Of a stretch of 64,000 bases of DNA, positions 1-8,313 are shown piece by piece. How positions within the stretch are numbered: the first letter of the stretch is position 1; every line of letters begins with the position of its first letter. Source of the DNA: Natronorubrum aibiense (GTDB lineage: Archaea > Halobacteriota > Halobacteria > Halobacteriales > Natrialbaceae); contig NZ_CP045490.1 of assembly GCF_009392895.1 (NCBI RefSeq), positions 1 through 64,000 of the forward strand, given 5' to 3'. The notes below the pieces were generated by a model. The model made no database searches. It was not told where the DNA came from and saw only the letters and a list, made by a program, of their open reading frames with translations. A program made the position numbers and the translations under genes.

Positions 1-60
1 TGTGAAGTATAGCTATAGAATGTAGCTATAGCATGCAGCCATATGTGTTGACTGGAAGTT
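1..60. repeat. AT-rich tatagctata-type repeats upstream of parA
   Basis: The first 60 bases contain repeated tagctata/atagctat words just ahead of parA. The same words recur densely downstream of the operon around 1540-1790. Short AT-rich repeats bracketing a parA operon suggest a partition centromere or plasmid origin. The role is inferred; only the repeats are seen. Confidence 0.5.
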
Positions 61-100
61 ATCGGTTAGATTTATACTCACGGACCGTGACTATCAGCGT

Positions 101-958
101 ATGCTGACTTACACCGCTGTTTCGGAAGCGGGCGGCGTCGGGAAGACGACGACGTCTGCGACCTGCGCCGTCAGCCACGCTCGGGCCGGACTCGACGTTC
201 TCGTAATCGATCTGGACACACAGAACGGAAGCCTCACTTACTTTTTCGGCCCCGATTACGACCGTGGCGATTCCGAAGTCGACAACATCGTTCGACATCT
301 GATCGGGCGGCCGAAAGGCGACTTCGACGACCTCACGATCGAAGTCGAAGAAGGGATCGATCTCATTCCATCGCACAACATGCTCGAGGACCTGCCGGAA
401 CTGCTCTTGCGCGAGAAGGAGCAAGCCGAACGGTTGGGAGATTCCTTCTCGATGTACCACCAGCTCCACCGCGTCCTTCGGGACGGAAACGTTCGCGACA
501 ACTACGACGTCGTGATCGTCGATACGGCAGGGAAAGCCGGGCCGGTCCTCTATAACGCGCTCGTCGCCGTTCGAAACGTCGTCATCCCGTTCGAAGTGAC
601 GGCGAAAGGCCAGGAGTCGATTACTGGGCTCGACGACCTCGTCGATGGGTTAGAACAGAGCACCGGCATCGACGTTGGCGTGCTCGCAGTCGTGCCGATC
701 GGCTACAAGGATACCCGCGACCAACGGGAAATCCTCACCGAACTCCGCGAGATGGACTTCCCCGTTCCGGTCGTCATCGGTGACCGAGGCTCGCTGATGG
801 AAGGCAGTTGGAAACAGCAGTGCAGTCCGTACACGTACGTCGACAAACACCGGAACCGGAAACGCGAGTACGAGGTCGAAACCCTCGAGCAGTTCGACGA
901 CCTCGCTCGTACGCTGGAACGACAGGCTGGCCTCAAGACACCGGAGGTGACCGTCTAA
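101..958 (+). CDS. parA: ParA/Soj-family partition ATPase
   Basis: 285-residue ParA/MinD-superfamily P-loop ATPase, expected to segregate a replicon by dynamic binding to nucleoid DNA. The Walker A loop GGVGKTT is at residues 11-17, and a hydrophobic Walker B-type strand with an Asp (VIVDTAG) lies near 140. The residue that is normally the deviant-Walker-A signature lysine, just before GGVGKT, is Ala here (SEAGGVGKTT); as I recall, haloarchaeal plasmid ParAs often look like this. Its stop overlaps the start of the next gene by one base (TAATG), so the two are translationally coupled. Repeats of the tatagctata type lie on both sides of the pair. The ATPase family is secure; the replicon it serves is unknown. 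Confidence 0.9.
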   Translation: MLTYTAVSEAGGVGKTTTSATCAVSHARAGLDVLVIDLDTQNGSLTYFFGPDYDRGDSEVDNIVRHLIGRPKGDFDDLTIEVEEGIDLIPSHNMLEDLPELLLREKEQAERLGDSFSMYHQLHRVLRDGNVRDNYDVVIVDTAGKAGPVLYNALVAVRNVVIPFEVTAKGQESITGLDDLVDGLEQSTGIDVGVLAVVPIGYKDTRDQREILTELREMDFPVPVVIGDRGSLMEGSWKQQCSPYTYVDKHRNRKREYEVETLEQFDDLARTLERQAGLKTPEVTV

Positions 959-1443
959 TGGGACTCAAATCCGGCTCTCGAGATGCAGGGTTGGACGGCT
1001 CCGACGACGAGTCCAGTGCAAACGACCCGTTCGACGAGTCGCCCGCCGACGAACAGTCGACTGACGCCCCCGACACCGAACCAGAGCAGCCGTCATCGAC
1101 ACAGCCCGAGCACACGCCCGAATCGGCGACACAAGAGTCGACAGCGACCGAGACTGAATCCGCCGATGAGTCGAACGATCACGGCCATCCGACGATGGAC
1201 TCGATTCCGTACAAACTCCGCCGGAACAAGGTCAACGAGGGCCGCGAGCAGGTGCCGTTTTTCCTGCGCGACCACGTCATCGACGCCGAAGCCGAACTGC
1301 AGGATAATCTCGAGGAGCGCCTCGGAGAGAACGTCTACAAATCGGACTACCGCGAAGCGGCGATGGTCGTCGCCCAGCGCAACCCGGAGTTGATCGCATC
1401 GGTTCTTCGCGAGTGGGGCTACGACCTCGAGTCCTCACAGTAG
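958..1443 (+). CDS. acidic ParA-partner protein (putative ParB-like/CopG-like)
   Basis: 161 residues. The start is the ATG at 958, which overlaps the parA stop; longer upstream in-frame versions would run through parA and are not credible. Residues 1-80 are a low-complexity acidic Ser/Thr/Asp/Glu tail. Residues about 80-161 are a compact, mixed-charge helical domain (around SIPYKLRRNKVNEGR and YREAAMVVAQRNPELI). The position directly behind parA suggests the DNA-binding or adaptor half of a two-gene partition cassette. I recognise no classical ParB motif, so this role rests on context. Confidence 0.7.
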   Translation: MGLKSGSRDAGLDGSDDESSANDPFDESPADEQSTDAPDTEPEQPSSTQPEHTPESATQESTATETESADESNDHGHPTMDSIPYKLRRNKVNEGREQVPFFLRDHVIDAEAELQDNLEERLGENVYKSDYREAAMVVAQRNPELIASVLREWGYDLESSQ

Positions 1444-2000
1444 TTTTGGAGTATCGGTCTCGGGTATCGTTTTCGACTATCGACACCAGTGATAGTTTCT
1501 GAGTATACCTGTCAAGTATCGTTCTATCCAATATGTTTTTAGTATAGCTATAATATATAGTTCACAACAATAGGTGACAAGTATAGCTCATCGAAAACAG
1601 CGATAGAGAGGTGTAAAACGGTGTAATCGACGATTTTCCCGGACAGAGTGGCGGGTTACTCGGTTTCGATTTCACCCTCTGTATAGGTAAATTGTAAGTA
1701 TAGTTGAGACCAATAGCTATATGATATAGACATTAACTATAGATGGACACTATACATATATAGTATAGCTATAAAATATAGTGAGATATAGCAGCTACTG
1801 GTTGTGGATGGCCAGCGAACCGTCGGTATCAGTGGAATTGCATCGTCTATCGAGAGTCCGAAAATGGGGCCGCTATAGTAACAACTGAAACGGTTTACAC
1901 ACCGATCGTACAGCCGTCGTGCGATTGGGTGTGCACTGACTTTCAGTGGCTACTATAGCTGACGGATCGAGCGTCTAGGTAGGTTATACGCTGAACAGGC
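1444..2000. other. non-coding, AT-rich repeat region behind the par operon
   Basis: No credible gene. From about 1530 to 1790 the sequence is far more AT-rich than its surroundings and is packed with tatagctata, atatagc and ctatagt words, the same words as at 1-35. This looks like a cis-acting site (centromere or old plasmid origin). A MITE occupies 1873-1958. Confidence 0.5.
1873..1958. mobile_element. 86-bp MITE with terminal inverted repeats
   Basis: The left end CTATAGTAACAACTGAAA and the right end (read in reverse) CTATAGTAGCCACTGAAA match at 16 of 18 positions. The interior has no coding capacity. A decayed relative lies at 53557-53637, and single-ended relatives lie at 26221-26246 and 50281-50300, so this is a dispersed non-autonomous element. 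The parent IS is not in the window. Confidence 0.75.
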
Positions 2001-3454
2001 GCAATACCACGCCCTTCAGGGCGTGGATACGCGCCGTCAATTGATGCAACAATCCACCGCCTGTTGCATGGCCGGATATTCTATACTGAATCGGTTCTAT
2101 TATGTTCTCGGACTTCATAACTGGTTATGAGTCCAGAATCCGATGCGAACCCACCGAACATTCGAGGCGTCGATCACGAACCCACGGCAGGTGAGTGACG
2201 ACCTCGATCAACTCGGACGGGCTGCATCGAAGCTCTGGAACGTCGGTCGCTACTACGCACAAGAGCAGTGGGACGAAACGGGCGAGATCCCCGATGACGG
2301 GGAACTCAAATCCGAACTCAAAGGTCACGAACGCTACACGGACCTTCATTCTCAATCCAGTCAGCGCGTTCTCGAAGAACTCGCTGAAGCGTTCAACGGC
2401 TGGTTCGCAAAGCGTCGGAACGGCGATAGCCGTGCCCGACCACCCGGCTACCGCAAGCGCGGTGATTCCCACCCGCGTTCTACTGTGTCGTTCAAGGCGG
2501 CTGGCTTCAAGCAGGATGCACAGTTCACCCGCGTTCGCCTCTCGAAAGGACGCAACCTGAAGGAACACCGCTCGGACTTCGTGCTGTGCGAGTACGAGCT
2601 ACGTCCCGACGTAGACCTCTCCGAGTGGGACATCCAACAGGTTCGGGCTGTCCACAAGTACGACGAGTGGCGACTCCACTTCATCTGCCGAAAGTCGATT
2701 GATCCCGAACCACCGGGAGACGAAACTGCCGGGATTGACCTCGGCATCTCGAACGTTGCCGCGCTTTCGTTCGGCGGTGAATCAATCCTCTTCCCCGGAA
2801 ACGCGCTGAAAGAGGACGAATACTACTTCGGACGAAAGAAAGCGAAGTGCGACGACAGCCGGTCGAACGAGCGGCTTCGATTGGACCGTAAGCGCACGGA
2901 ACGCCGAACCCACTTCTTGCACACCCTCTCAAAACACATCGTTTCGGAGTGCGTCGAGAGGGGTGTCGGGACGATCGTCATCGGTGACCTCGGCGGTATC
3001 CGAGACGACGATAACGGCGAGTCCTGCAACTGGGGCAAACACGGAAATCTCGACCTTCACGGGTGGGCGTTTGACCGCTTGACGTCGATACTCGACTACA
3101 AAGCGGAAGCCGAAGGTATCGACCTAACGGTTGAGTCCGAACGCGATACCTCAAAGACGTGTTCCGCCTGCGGAACGAAGGACGGCAACCAGCGTGTTGA
3201 ACGCGGGTTGTACGTTTGCGAGGAGTGTGATACGGTGGCGAACGCGGACGTGAACGGTGCGGAGAACATCCGCCGAAAAGTAACTCCGAGTCCTTCTGAG
3301 GATAGGAGTAACGGCTGGTTGGCACAGCCTTCAGTCCACCTGTTCGATCGTAACGGGGGCCGTTTCGCCCCGCGAGAACAGGTCGTGGACTGTAAACCGT
3401 AATATCCCAACGGCGGTCGGGATTCCACGTCGTTTACGGCGTGGAGGATGTCAA
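2001..3454 (+). mobile_element. IS1341-type element (IS200/IS605 superfamily, tnpB only)
   Basis: The left end has a perfect 8-bp hairpin at 2007-2026 (CCACGCCC, loop TTCA). The right end has a hairpin at about 3425-3444 with loop TTTA followed by GGAGGATGTCAA, ending near 3454. Between them is one tnpB and no tnpA, so the element would need a TnpA from elsewhere to move. The right-end hairpin plus the 3' end of tnpB is where an omega-RNA normally lies, with its guide starting just past 3454. Exact ends are estimates. Confidence 0.75.
2143..3402 (+). CDS. tnpB: TnpB RNA-guided nuclease-family protein
   Basis: 419 residues, full length for TnpB. RuvC-I has the catalytic-type Asp in GIDLGISN (about residue 199). 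The zinc ribbon has CSAC followed by CEEC (about 343-363). RuvC-III has its Asp in NADVNGAENI (about 368). The RuvC-II strand reads VIGDLGG, with Gly where canonical TnpBs have Glu (EDL), so the active site is either rearranged or dead. TnpB proteins are omega-RNA-guided nucleases that help IS200/IS605 elements persist. The gene fills the IS1341-type element and its 3' end leads into the right-end hairpin. Confidence 0.88.
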   Translation: MRTHRTFEASITNPRQVSDDLDQLGRAASKLWNVGRYYAQEQWDETGEIPDDGELKSELKGHERYTDLHSQSSQRVLEELAEAFNGWFAKRRNGDSRARPPGYRKRGDSHPRSTVSFKAAGFKQDAQFTRVRLSKGRNLKEHRSDFVLCEYELRPDVDLSEWDIQQVRAVHKYDEWRLHFICRKSIDPEPPGDETAGIDLGISNVAALSFGGESILFPGNALKEDEYYFGRKKAKCDDSRSNERLRLDRKRTERRTHFLHTLSKHIVSECVERGVGTIVIGDLGGIRDDDNGESCNWGKHGNLDLHGWAFDRLTSILDYKAEAEGIDLTVESERDTSKTCSACGTKDGNQRVERGLYVCEECDTVANADVNGAENIRRKVTPSPSEDRSNGWLAQPSVHLFDRNGGRFAPREQVVDCKP

Positions 3455-3468
3455 TCCCGAGTGCCGTG

Positions 3469-3840
3469 TCAGCCGATCGGCTTGAGTGGGGTTCCCTTTG
3501 CAAGACGGGCCGAATTCGCACCGAGTTTTCGTGCCGTTTGTGCCGTCACCTCGGCACTGTCGAACACCGGTTCGTCAGCCGAAAGCTGAGCGTGGTGCAC
3601 AACGACCCGTGCGTCGGCGGTAACGCTGACACCGATGTTCAGCGCCGAGTTGGTCGCAGCTTCGTGGGCGACGGCGATCGCATCACCATCGTGCCCCCCG
3701 TCGACAGCCCACGAAACGGCTTCTTCTTCGATGCCGTGTTCGATGTATTCGACGGTCTCGGGGATCTCCGCCTCGAGACACCACACGAAGAGACGGGGCA
3801 CCGCGTCGTCGGACTCGATCTCGCCTCGACAGCCACTCAT
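3469..3840 (-). CDS. ddrB: diol/glycerol dehydratase reactivase, small subunit
   Basis: 123 residues from the ATG at 3840; an ATG at 3852 is also possible. The fold resembles the DdrB/GdrB/PduH subunit, which swaps with the dehydratase medium subunit to release damaged cobalamin. Family features seen: a central GIEEEAV segment, the Ala-rich AVAHEAATNSALNIGVSV helix-strand, and VVVHHAQL followed by PVFD. It lies on the same strand as and downstream of the large reactivase subunit (77-90 bp gap), as in bacterial ddrAB/pduGH. The IS1341-type element ends about 15 bp from its stop without entering it. Confidence 0.85.
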   Translation of the reverse strand: MSGCRGEIESDDAVPRLFVWCLEAEIPETVEYIEHGIEEEAVSWAVDGGHDGDAIAVAHEAATNSALNIGVSVTADARVVVHHAQLSADEPVFDSAEVTAQTARKLGANSARLAKGTPLKPIG

Positions 3841-3927
3841 AGCGTAGTTCATCCGGGCCAGATACAAAATTCTATAGGGCCACTTCACTCCTGAACGGCC
3901 ATGGAACGATCGTGACAGCAACCCATC

Positions 3928-5850
3928 TTAACTGGGACGGCGCTCGGAGGTGGAGTGGGCCGGCACTCGCTCGAGCGCCGACGAGAGTTCGGCTGGGATT
4001 TCGAAGTCGAGATACGACTCGCCGTCGCTATGGGAGAGCACGAGGCCCGTTGCCACGGCGTTTCGAGGCCCGAGTTCGCCACGCACGTTGGCACTCCCAC
4101 AGACGATTCCGTACTCGGCCATGGCGTCCGAGATCAGTTCGGGGATTTCGAAGTCGAGCGCGGAGCGACCGACCATGACGACGAACGATAGCTGTCGAAT
4201 TGACTCCGTCGGCGTGATGATGTTGAGCGCTCGCTGTGCGTTTGTGACGAAGACGCGCCGCTTGGCCCGCCGCCGAACTCGACGGATTTCTTCGGGGGAC
4301 GTATCGAGCGGAATCGCCCGCATCTCACCGTCACCCGTAAGGAGAACGGTGCGACCGAAGAGTTCGGGAGCGACTGCCTCATCGAGGAAATCGACGGTTC
4401 CGTCTTCCTGACGGACGCTGAACAGGGTTTCGACCTTCGCGGAGGGATTGATCTTGATCGCCTCCGCGAGGTCGCGGTCGTCCAGGCCGAGTTCGGAATT
4501 GATGAGCATCGTCACCATGTCGCCGGCCCCGGAGAGGTGAATCGACTCGATGGTTTTGTCTTCGGCCATGTATGCGGCATCGGTCGAACCGCCACCCATA
4601 TCGAGAATCGCGACCGGGTAGTCCGTTCCGGGCGTGGTGAGCGAGCCGAGGACGGCCATTTTTGCTTCGATGCCCTGAATAACGACCTCAGTATCCAACT
4701 CGTCCGTGATCCCGGCTGCAATCTGTTGCATCGGGAGCTGTTGGGTCTTGACCATCGCCGCGAGCCCGACGGCGCTCTCCATCGAGTGTTCATCGGCGAC
4801 CGACCCCTCGACCGCCTGCGGAACCAGCGTATCGACAGCCATGATGTCACGGATCTCGATCGAGTCGATAGATTGACCAGTAACTGCAGCCATGCTGCTC
4901 CGAGCCCGGTTCAACATCCCCCCGATGTTCGAACCGCTTTCTCCCTGTACGTCCGAGACCGGCCAACTGTTCATCACGGCATCCATGATGACGTCAGCAC
5001 CCTGATCGACCGGGACCTCGGTCGAGTTCCCCCGTTCGTCGATGATCTGTAACGTTCCGGCCGGGATGGTTCGTTCCTCGACGTCGCCCTCCGGCGTTTT
5101 GATCACGACTGCGGACTTGTTGCCGACGAGCGCACGGGCAACGGGGATGATCTTCTGTGTCTCCTCCGGAGACAGGTCGAACACCGTCGCGATACCGTAG
5201 GGGTTCGACAGTTCGTCGATCGTCTTTCCGCTCGCCGGCGGCGCGACCTCGACGGCCGCCCGCTGGTCACGCGGCACCTCGTCCAGTTTCCTGACCTCGT
5301 CGACGATCGGGATCTCCACGTCGATGCGGTTGTTGATGAGAACCGCGTCGTCTTTCTGGACGATCGCGCCGGCGACCTCGTAGCCGTTCTTAGTCCACTC
5401 GTTGATGAGTTCGGCTGCAGCTGCGAAGTCGACTGTCTCCGGAACGAGAAAGATGACCGGCTCGGCCGTCGAGTAGTCGTCCATCGATGCGGTGATCTCG
5501 ACCGTCGTTCCGGTTCCGAGGCCCATCCCACCCGGCGTCGACGGATCGTGGCCGATCATCGTCGACTCCGTGATGACCGTCTCAGTAATCGTCTCCATCG
5601 CGACGTCGCCGATGACCGGCGCGGCCTCGTTGAGGAGCACGCGATCGATCTCCGAGACGTCGATAGCCGCGTTTTCCGCCGCTTGCTCGAGTGCGTTGAG
5701 CACGCCCGGAACGTTCTTTTTCGTTCCTTTCAGCCCCGTCGTCCGATACAGAGCCGCCGAGAGAAACTCGGTCTCTCCCGAGTCGGATCGGCGTAACAGC
5801 GCAACTTCCGTACTCGAGTTCCCGATATCGACGCCTGCGATGTGACCCAT
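3928..5850 (-). CDS. ddrA: diol/glycerol dehydratase reactivase ATPase, large subunit
   Basis: 640 residues from the ATG at 5850. Hsp70-like ATPase DdrA/GdrA/PduG, which uses ATP to expel inactivated cobalamin from the dehydratase so that fresh adenosylcobalamin can bind. Seen: an N-terminal GVDIGNSSTEVAL phosphate-binding loop (residues about 5-17), a second loop LDMGGGSTDAAY near 435, and family-typical length (bacterial forms are about 610). It is transcribed away from the dehydratase operon, with about 175 bp between divergent starts, and its small partner follows it. Association with all three dehydratase subunits makes the assignment firm. Confidence 0.92.
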   Translation of the reverse strand: MGHIAGVDIGNSSTEVALLRRSDSGETEFLSAALYRTTGLKGTKKNVPGVLNALEQAAENAAIDVSEIDRVLLNEAAPVIGDVAMETITETVITESTMIGHDPSTPGGMGLGTGTTVEITASMDDYSTAEPVIFLVPETVDFAAAAELINEWTKNGYEVAGAIVQKDDAVLINNRIDVEIPIVDEVRKLDEVPRDQRAAVEVAPPASGKTIDELSNPYGIATVFDLSPEETQKIIPVARALVGNKSAVVIKTPEGDVEERTIPAGTLQIIDERGNSTEVPVDQGADVIMDAVMNSWPVSDVQGESGSNIGGMLNRARSSMAAVTGQSIDSIEIRDIMAVDTLVPQAVEGSVADEHSMESAVGLAAMVKTQQLPMQQIAAGITDELDTEVVIQGIEAKMAVLGSLTTPGTDYPVAILDMGGGSTDAAYMAEDKTIESIHLSGAGDMVTMLINSELGLDDRDLAEAIKINPSAKVETLFSVRQEDGTVDFLDEAVAPELFGRTVLLTGDGEMRAIPLDTSPEEIRRVRRRAKRRVFVTNAQRALNIITPTESIRQLSFVVMVGRSALDFEIPELISDAMAEYGIVCGSANVRGELGPRNAVATGLVLSHSDGESYLDFEIPAELSSALERVPAHSTSERRPS

Positions 5851-6025
5851 GTGTGACCTATTGACAATAGGTAGCGAACGCAAAATACCTTTTCCTGAAA
5901 TTGGGGCTTCGGGCCTGCCGTCTCCTTACTGGGGAACAGACAGGGACCGAACAGGAGATGGTACGGTATCACCCATCACGTGAACTCATACCATAGACTT
6001 ATTTCTCAGTGTTCGGAGTATACAG
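5851..6025. promoter_or_regulatory. divergent promoter region of the reactivase and dehydratase arms
   Basis: 175 bp between the ddrA start (minus) and the HbpS-like gene (plus). Both arms must start here, and an AT-rich stretch near 5995-6010 precedes the plus-strand gene. No archaeal operator could be assigned with confidence and no cobalamin-riboswitch-like fold is apparent. Confidence 0.4.
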
Positions 6026-6451
6026 ATGGATCCACGAATGACAGACGTAACACTCGACACGGCGAAAGAGATGATCGAGGCAGCAGAAGGGGAGGCCGCA
6101 GAGATCGGCGTACCAATGTGCATCGCGGTGATGGACGAGGGAGCGAACCTCGTCGCGTTCCATCGAATGGACGGGGCGCTCCTGGCGAGTGTCGATATCG
6201 CGCAGAACAAAGCCTACTCCTCGGTCTCGCTGAAGATGGACACGGAGACGATCCACGAAGTGTCACAACCGGGCGAGTCACTGTACGGACTTGGCAACAC
6301 GAACGACGGACGGATCATCACCTTCGGTGGCGGACTCCCGCTCGAGGACGAATCCGGCGACGTCGTCGGCGGGATTGGCGTTTCCGGCGGCAGCGCAGAA
6401 GAAGACATACAAGTCGCACAGGCGGGTGCGGACGCCTTCGAACGCAGTTGA
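6026..6451 (+). CDS. GlcG/HbpS-family protein (PduO C-terminal-domain-like)
   Basis: 141 residues of one domain. GlcG/HbpS family (DUF336), the same fold as the C-terminal domain of PduO and as heme- or corrin-binding HbpS. Seen: an N-terminal helix TAKEMIEAAEGEAAEIG, a central strand MCIAVMDEGANLVAFHRMDGA, and the C-terminal glycine-rich GGGLPLEDESGDVVGGIGVSGG. In bacterial pdu clusters this domain accompanies adenosyltransferase PduO; here it stands alone as the first plus-strand gene before the dehydratase. A role in cobalamin or heme handling for the dehydratase is inferred. An alternative start is the ATG at 6038. Confidence 0.82.
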   Translation: MDPRMTDVTLDTAKEMIEAAEGEAAEIGVPMCIAVMDEGANLVAFHRMDGALLASVDIAQNKAYSSVSLKMDTETIHEVSQPGESLYGLGNTNDGRIITFGGGLPLEDESGDVVGGIGVSGGSAEEDIQVAQAGADAFERS

Positions 6452-6536
6452 TCGGCGACGGTCACGATTCGAATCGGTATCCAATTGCAATGTGGCTAGA
6501 TATTCTTTACTTTTACACAGGAGTGGTGAAAACATC

Positions 6537-6574
6537 AAACTATATACACACGCTTGTCGAAGTTGGCGTGTGCA
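6537..6574 (+). promoter_or_regulatory. TATA box and operator-like inverted repeat before the dehydratase genes
   Basis: A TATATA box at 6541-6546 sits about 30 bp upstream of the ATG at 6575, so the transcript is leaderless or nearly so. Between box and start is a perfect 7-bp inverted repeat, CACACGC (6547-6553) and GCGTGTG (6566-6572), overlapping the expected start point. A regulator bound here would block initiation. Its identity is unknown. Confidence 0.5.
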
Positions 6575-8311
6575 ATGGTAAATAATGACACACCAGCTAC
6601 AGATGGGGGTGGCGAAGCCAGCGCGGCCGAAGAGACCGGGACCAGGCGGTCGAACCGGTTCAAGAAACTGGATGAACGAGCAGTCACCGAGGACGGCTTC
6701 GTAAACGAGTGGCCCGACGTCGGATTCGTGGCCATGGAGAGTCCGAACGACCCCGCTCCGAGCATCACGGTCGACGATGGACAGATCGTCGAGATGGACG
6801 GGAAAGACCGCGATGAGTTCGACTTCATCGACCGGTTCATCGCTGACTATGCGATTAACGTCGAACGAGCCGAAGACGCGATGGACGTCGATTCGGAGTC
6901 GTTCGCACGTGATCTCGTCGATATCAACGTTCCCCGAGAAGAGATCGTCGAACTGTCGACGGCGATGACACCGGCGAAACTGGTCTCCGTCGTCAACCAT
7001 CTCGACATCGCCGAGATCATCATGGCGATGAAGAAGATGCGAACGCGCCAGACACCCGGCAACCAGTGTCACGTGACGAGCGTCGAGGACAACGTGGCAC
7101 AGATCGCGGCGGACGCGGCCGAGGCCGCACTCCGGGGCTTCTACGAGGTCGAAAACACCGTCGGCGTGGCCCGTATGGCACCGCTGACGGCGCTCGCCCA
7201 ACAGATCGGCGCACAGTGTGGTCGCGGCGGCGTCATCACGCAGTGTGCCGTCGAGGAGGCGACGGAACTCGAGCTCGGCATGCGCGGCATGACCGGCTAC
7301 GCGGAAACCGTCTCCGTCTACGGCACCGAAGACGTGTTCAAAGACGGTGACGACACCCCGTGGTCGAAAGCGTTCCTCGCCTCCGGATACGCATCCCGTG
7401 GGCTAAAGATGCGGTATACGTCCGGTGCCGGAGCGGAGCTCAACATGGGACAGGCCGAAGGGAAGTCGATGCTCTATCTGGAGACGCGATGCATTCTGGT
7501 CACGAAAGGCTGTGGCGTGCAAGGGCTCCAAAACGGCGGAATCAGCTGTATCGCGATCCCGACGTCGGTCCCGGCCGGCGTCAAGGAGGTCGCCGCCGAA
7601 AACCTGATAACGATGATGGCCGACCTCGAGGTCGCCTCGGGGAACGACCAGACGTTTACCCACTCTGACAAGCGACGGACGGCGCGGATGATGCCCCAGT
7701 TCCTCGCCGGTACCGACTTCATCTTCTCGGGATACAGCGCCGTGCCGAACTACGACAACATGTTCGCCGGTTCGACGTTCGACTCGTCAGATTTCGACGA
7801 GTACAACGTCATGCAACGAGATCTGCAAGTCGAAGGCGGAACACGTCCCGTCGACGAGGAGACAGTCCTCGAGTACCGCGAACGCGCCGTCAAAGCGTTG
7901 CAAACCGTGTTCGAGGAGCTCGGATTCCCCCCGATCACGGACGAGGAAGTCGACGCGGCGATCTACGCCGACGGCAGTAAGGACATGCCAGAGCGCAGCA
8001 CGGCCGAAGACATCGAAGCGGCGGAGGAACTACTCGAAGACGGCGTCACCGGTGCCGATGTCGTGAAGATCCTGGCCAAAAACGGGTTCGAGACGATCGC
8101 CCAGAACATGCTCGGCATCCTCAAAGGGCGTGTCGCAGGCGATTACATCCAGACGTCGGGAATTTTCGAGGGTGACGGCGAGTTCGACATCGTAAGCGCA
8201 GTCAACGACCCCAACGAGTATCAGGGCCCCGGAACCGGATTCCGACTGGAGGGGGAGCGCTGGGAAGAGAAGAAAGACATTCGATTCGCCGTCGATCCGG
8301 AGGATATCTAG
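6575..8311 (+). CDS. pduC: coenzyme-B12-dependent diol/glycerol dehydratase, large subunit
   Basis: 578 residues. The catalytic TIM-barrel subunit converts 1,2-propanediol or glycerol to propionaldehyde or 3-hydroxypropionaldehyde by adenosylcobalamin radical chemistry. Aligned by eye to the Klebsiella oxytoca enzyme (offset +23), all substrate and metal residues are present: His166, Glu193, Glu244, Gln319, Asp358 and Ser385, matching His143, Glu170, Glu221, Gln296, Asp335 and Ser362. The bacterial protein is 554 residues; here an acidic extension of about 25 residues precedes the conserved RFKKLDERAVTEDGF. The very high resemblance to bacterial PduC suggests transfer from bacteria followed by halophilic acidification. 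Diol versus glycerol preference cannot be read from sequence. The medium-subunit gene follows after 2 bp. Confidence 0.96.
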   Translation: MVNNDTPATDGGGEASAAEETGTRRSNRFKKLDERAVTEDGFVNEWPDVGFVAMESPNDPAPSITVDDGQIVEMDGKDRDEFDFIDRFIADYAINVERAEDAMDVDSESFARDLVDINVPREEIVELSTAMTPAKLVSVVNHLDIAEIIMAMKKMRTRQTPGNQCHVTSVEDNVAQIAADAAEAALRGFYEVENTVGVARMAPLTALAQQIGAQCGRGGVITQCAVEEATELELGMRGMTGYAETVSVYGTEDVFKDGDDTPWSKAFLASGYASRGLKMRYTSGAGAELNMGQAEGKSMLYLETRCILVTKGCGVQGLQNGGISCIAIPTSVPAGVKEVAAENLITMMADLEVASGNDQTFTHSDKRRTARMMPQFLAGTDFIFSGYSAVPNYDNMFAGSTFDSSDFDEYNVMQRDLQVEGGTRPVDEETVLEYRERAVKALQTVFEELGFPPITDEEVDAAIYADGSKDMPERSTAEDIEAAEELLEDGVTGADVVKILAKNGFETIAQNMLGILKGRVAGDYIQTSGIFEGDGEFDIVSAVNDPNEYQGPGTGFRLEGERWEEKKDIRFAVDPEDI

Positions 8312-8313
8312 TC

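Noticed and set aside
808-957. A longer start for the ParA partner
   Set aside because: The extension overlaps parA and has basic, non-haloarchaeal composition; the TAATG junction at 956-960 is the natural start.
5851-6574. A cobalamin riboswitch before the dehydratase genes
   Set aside because: No B12-box-like conserved core is visible and the large-subunit transcript appears nearly leaderless.
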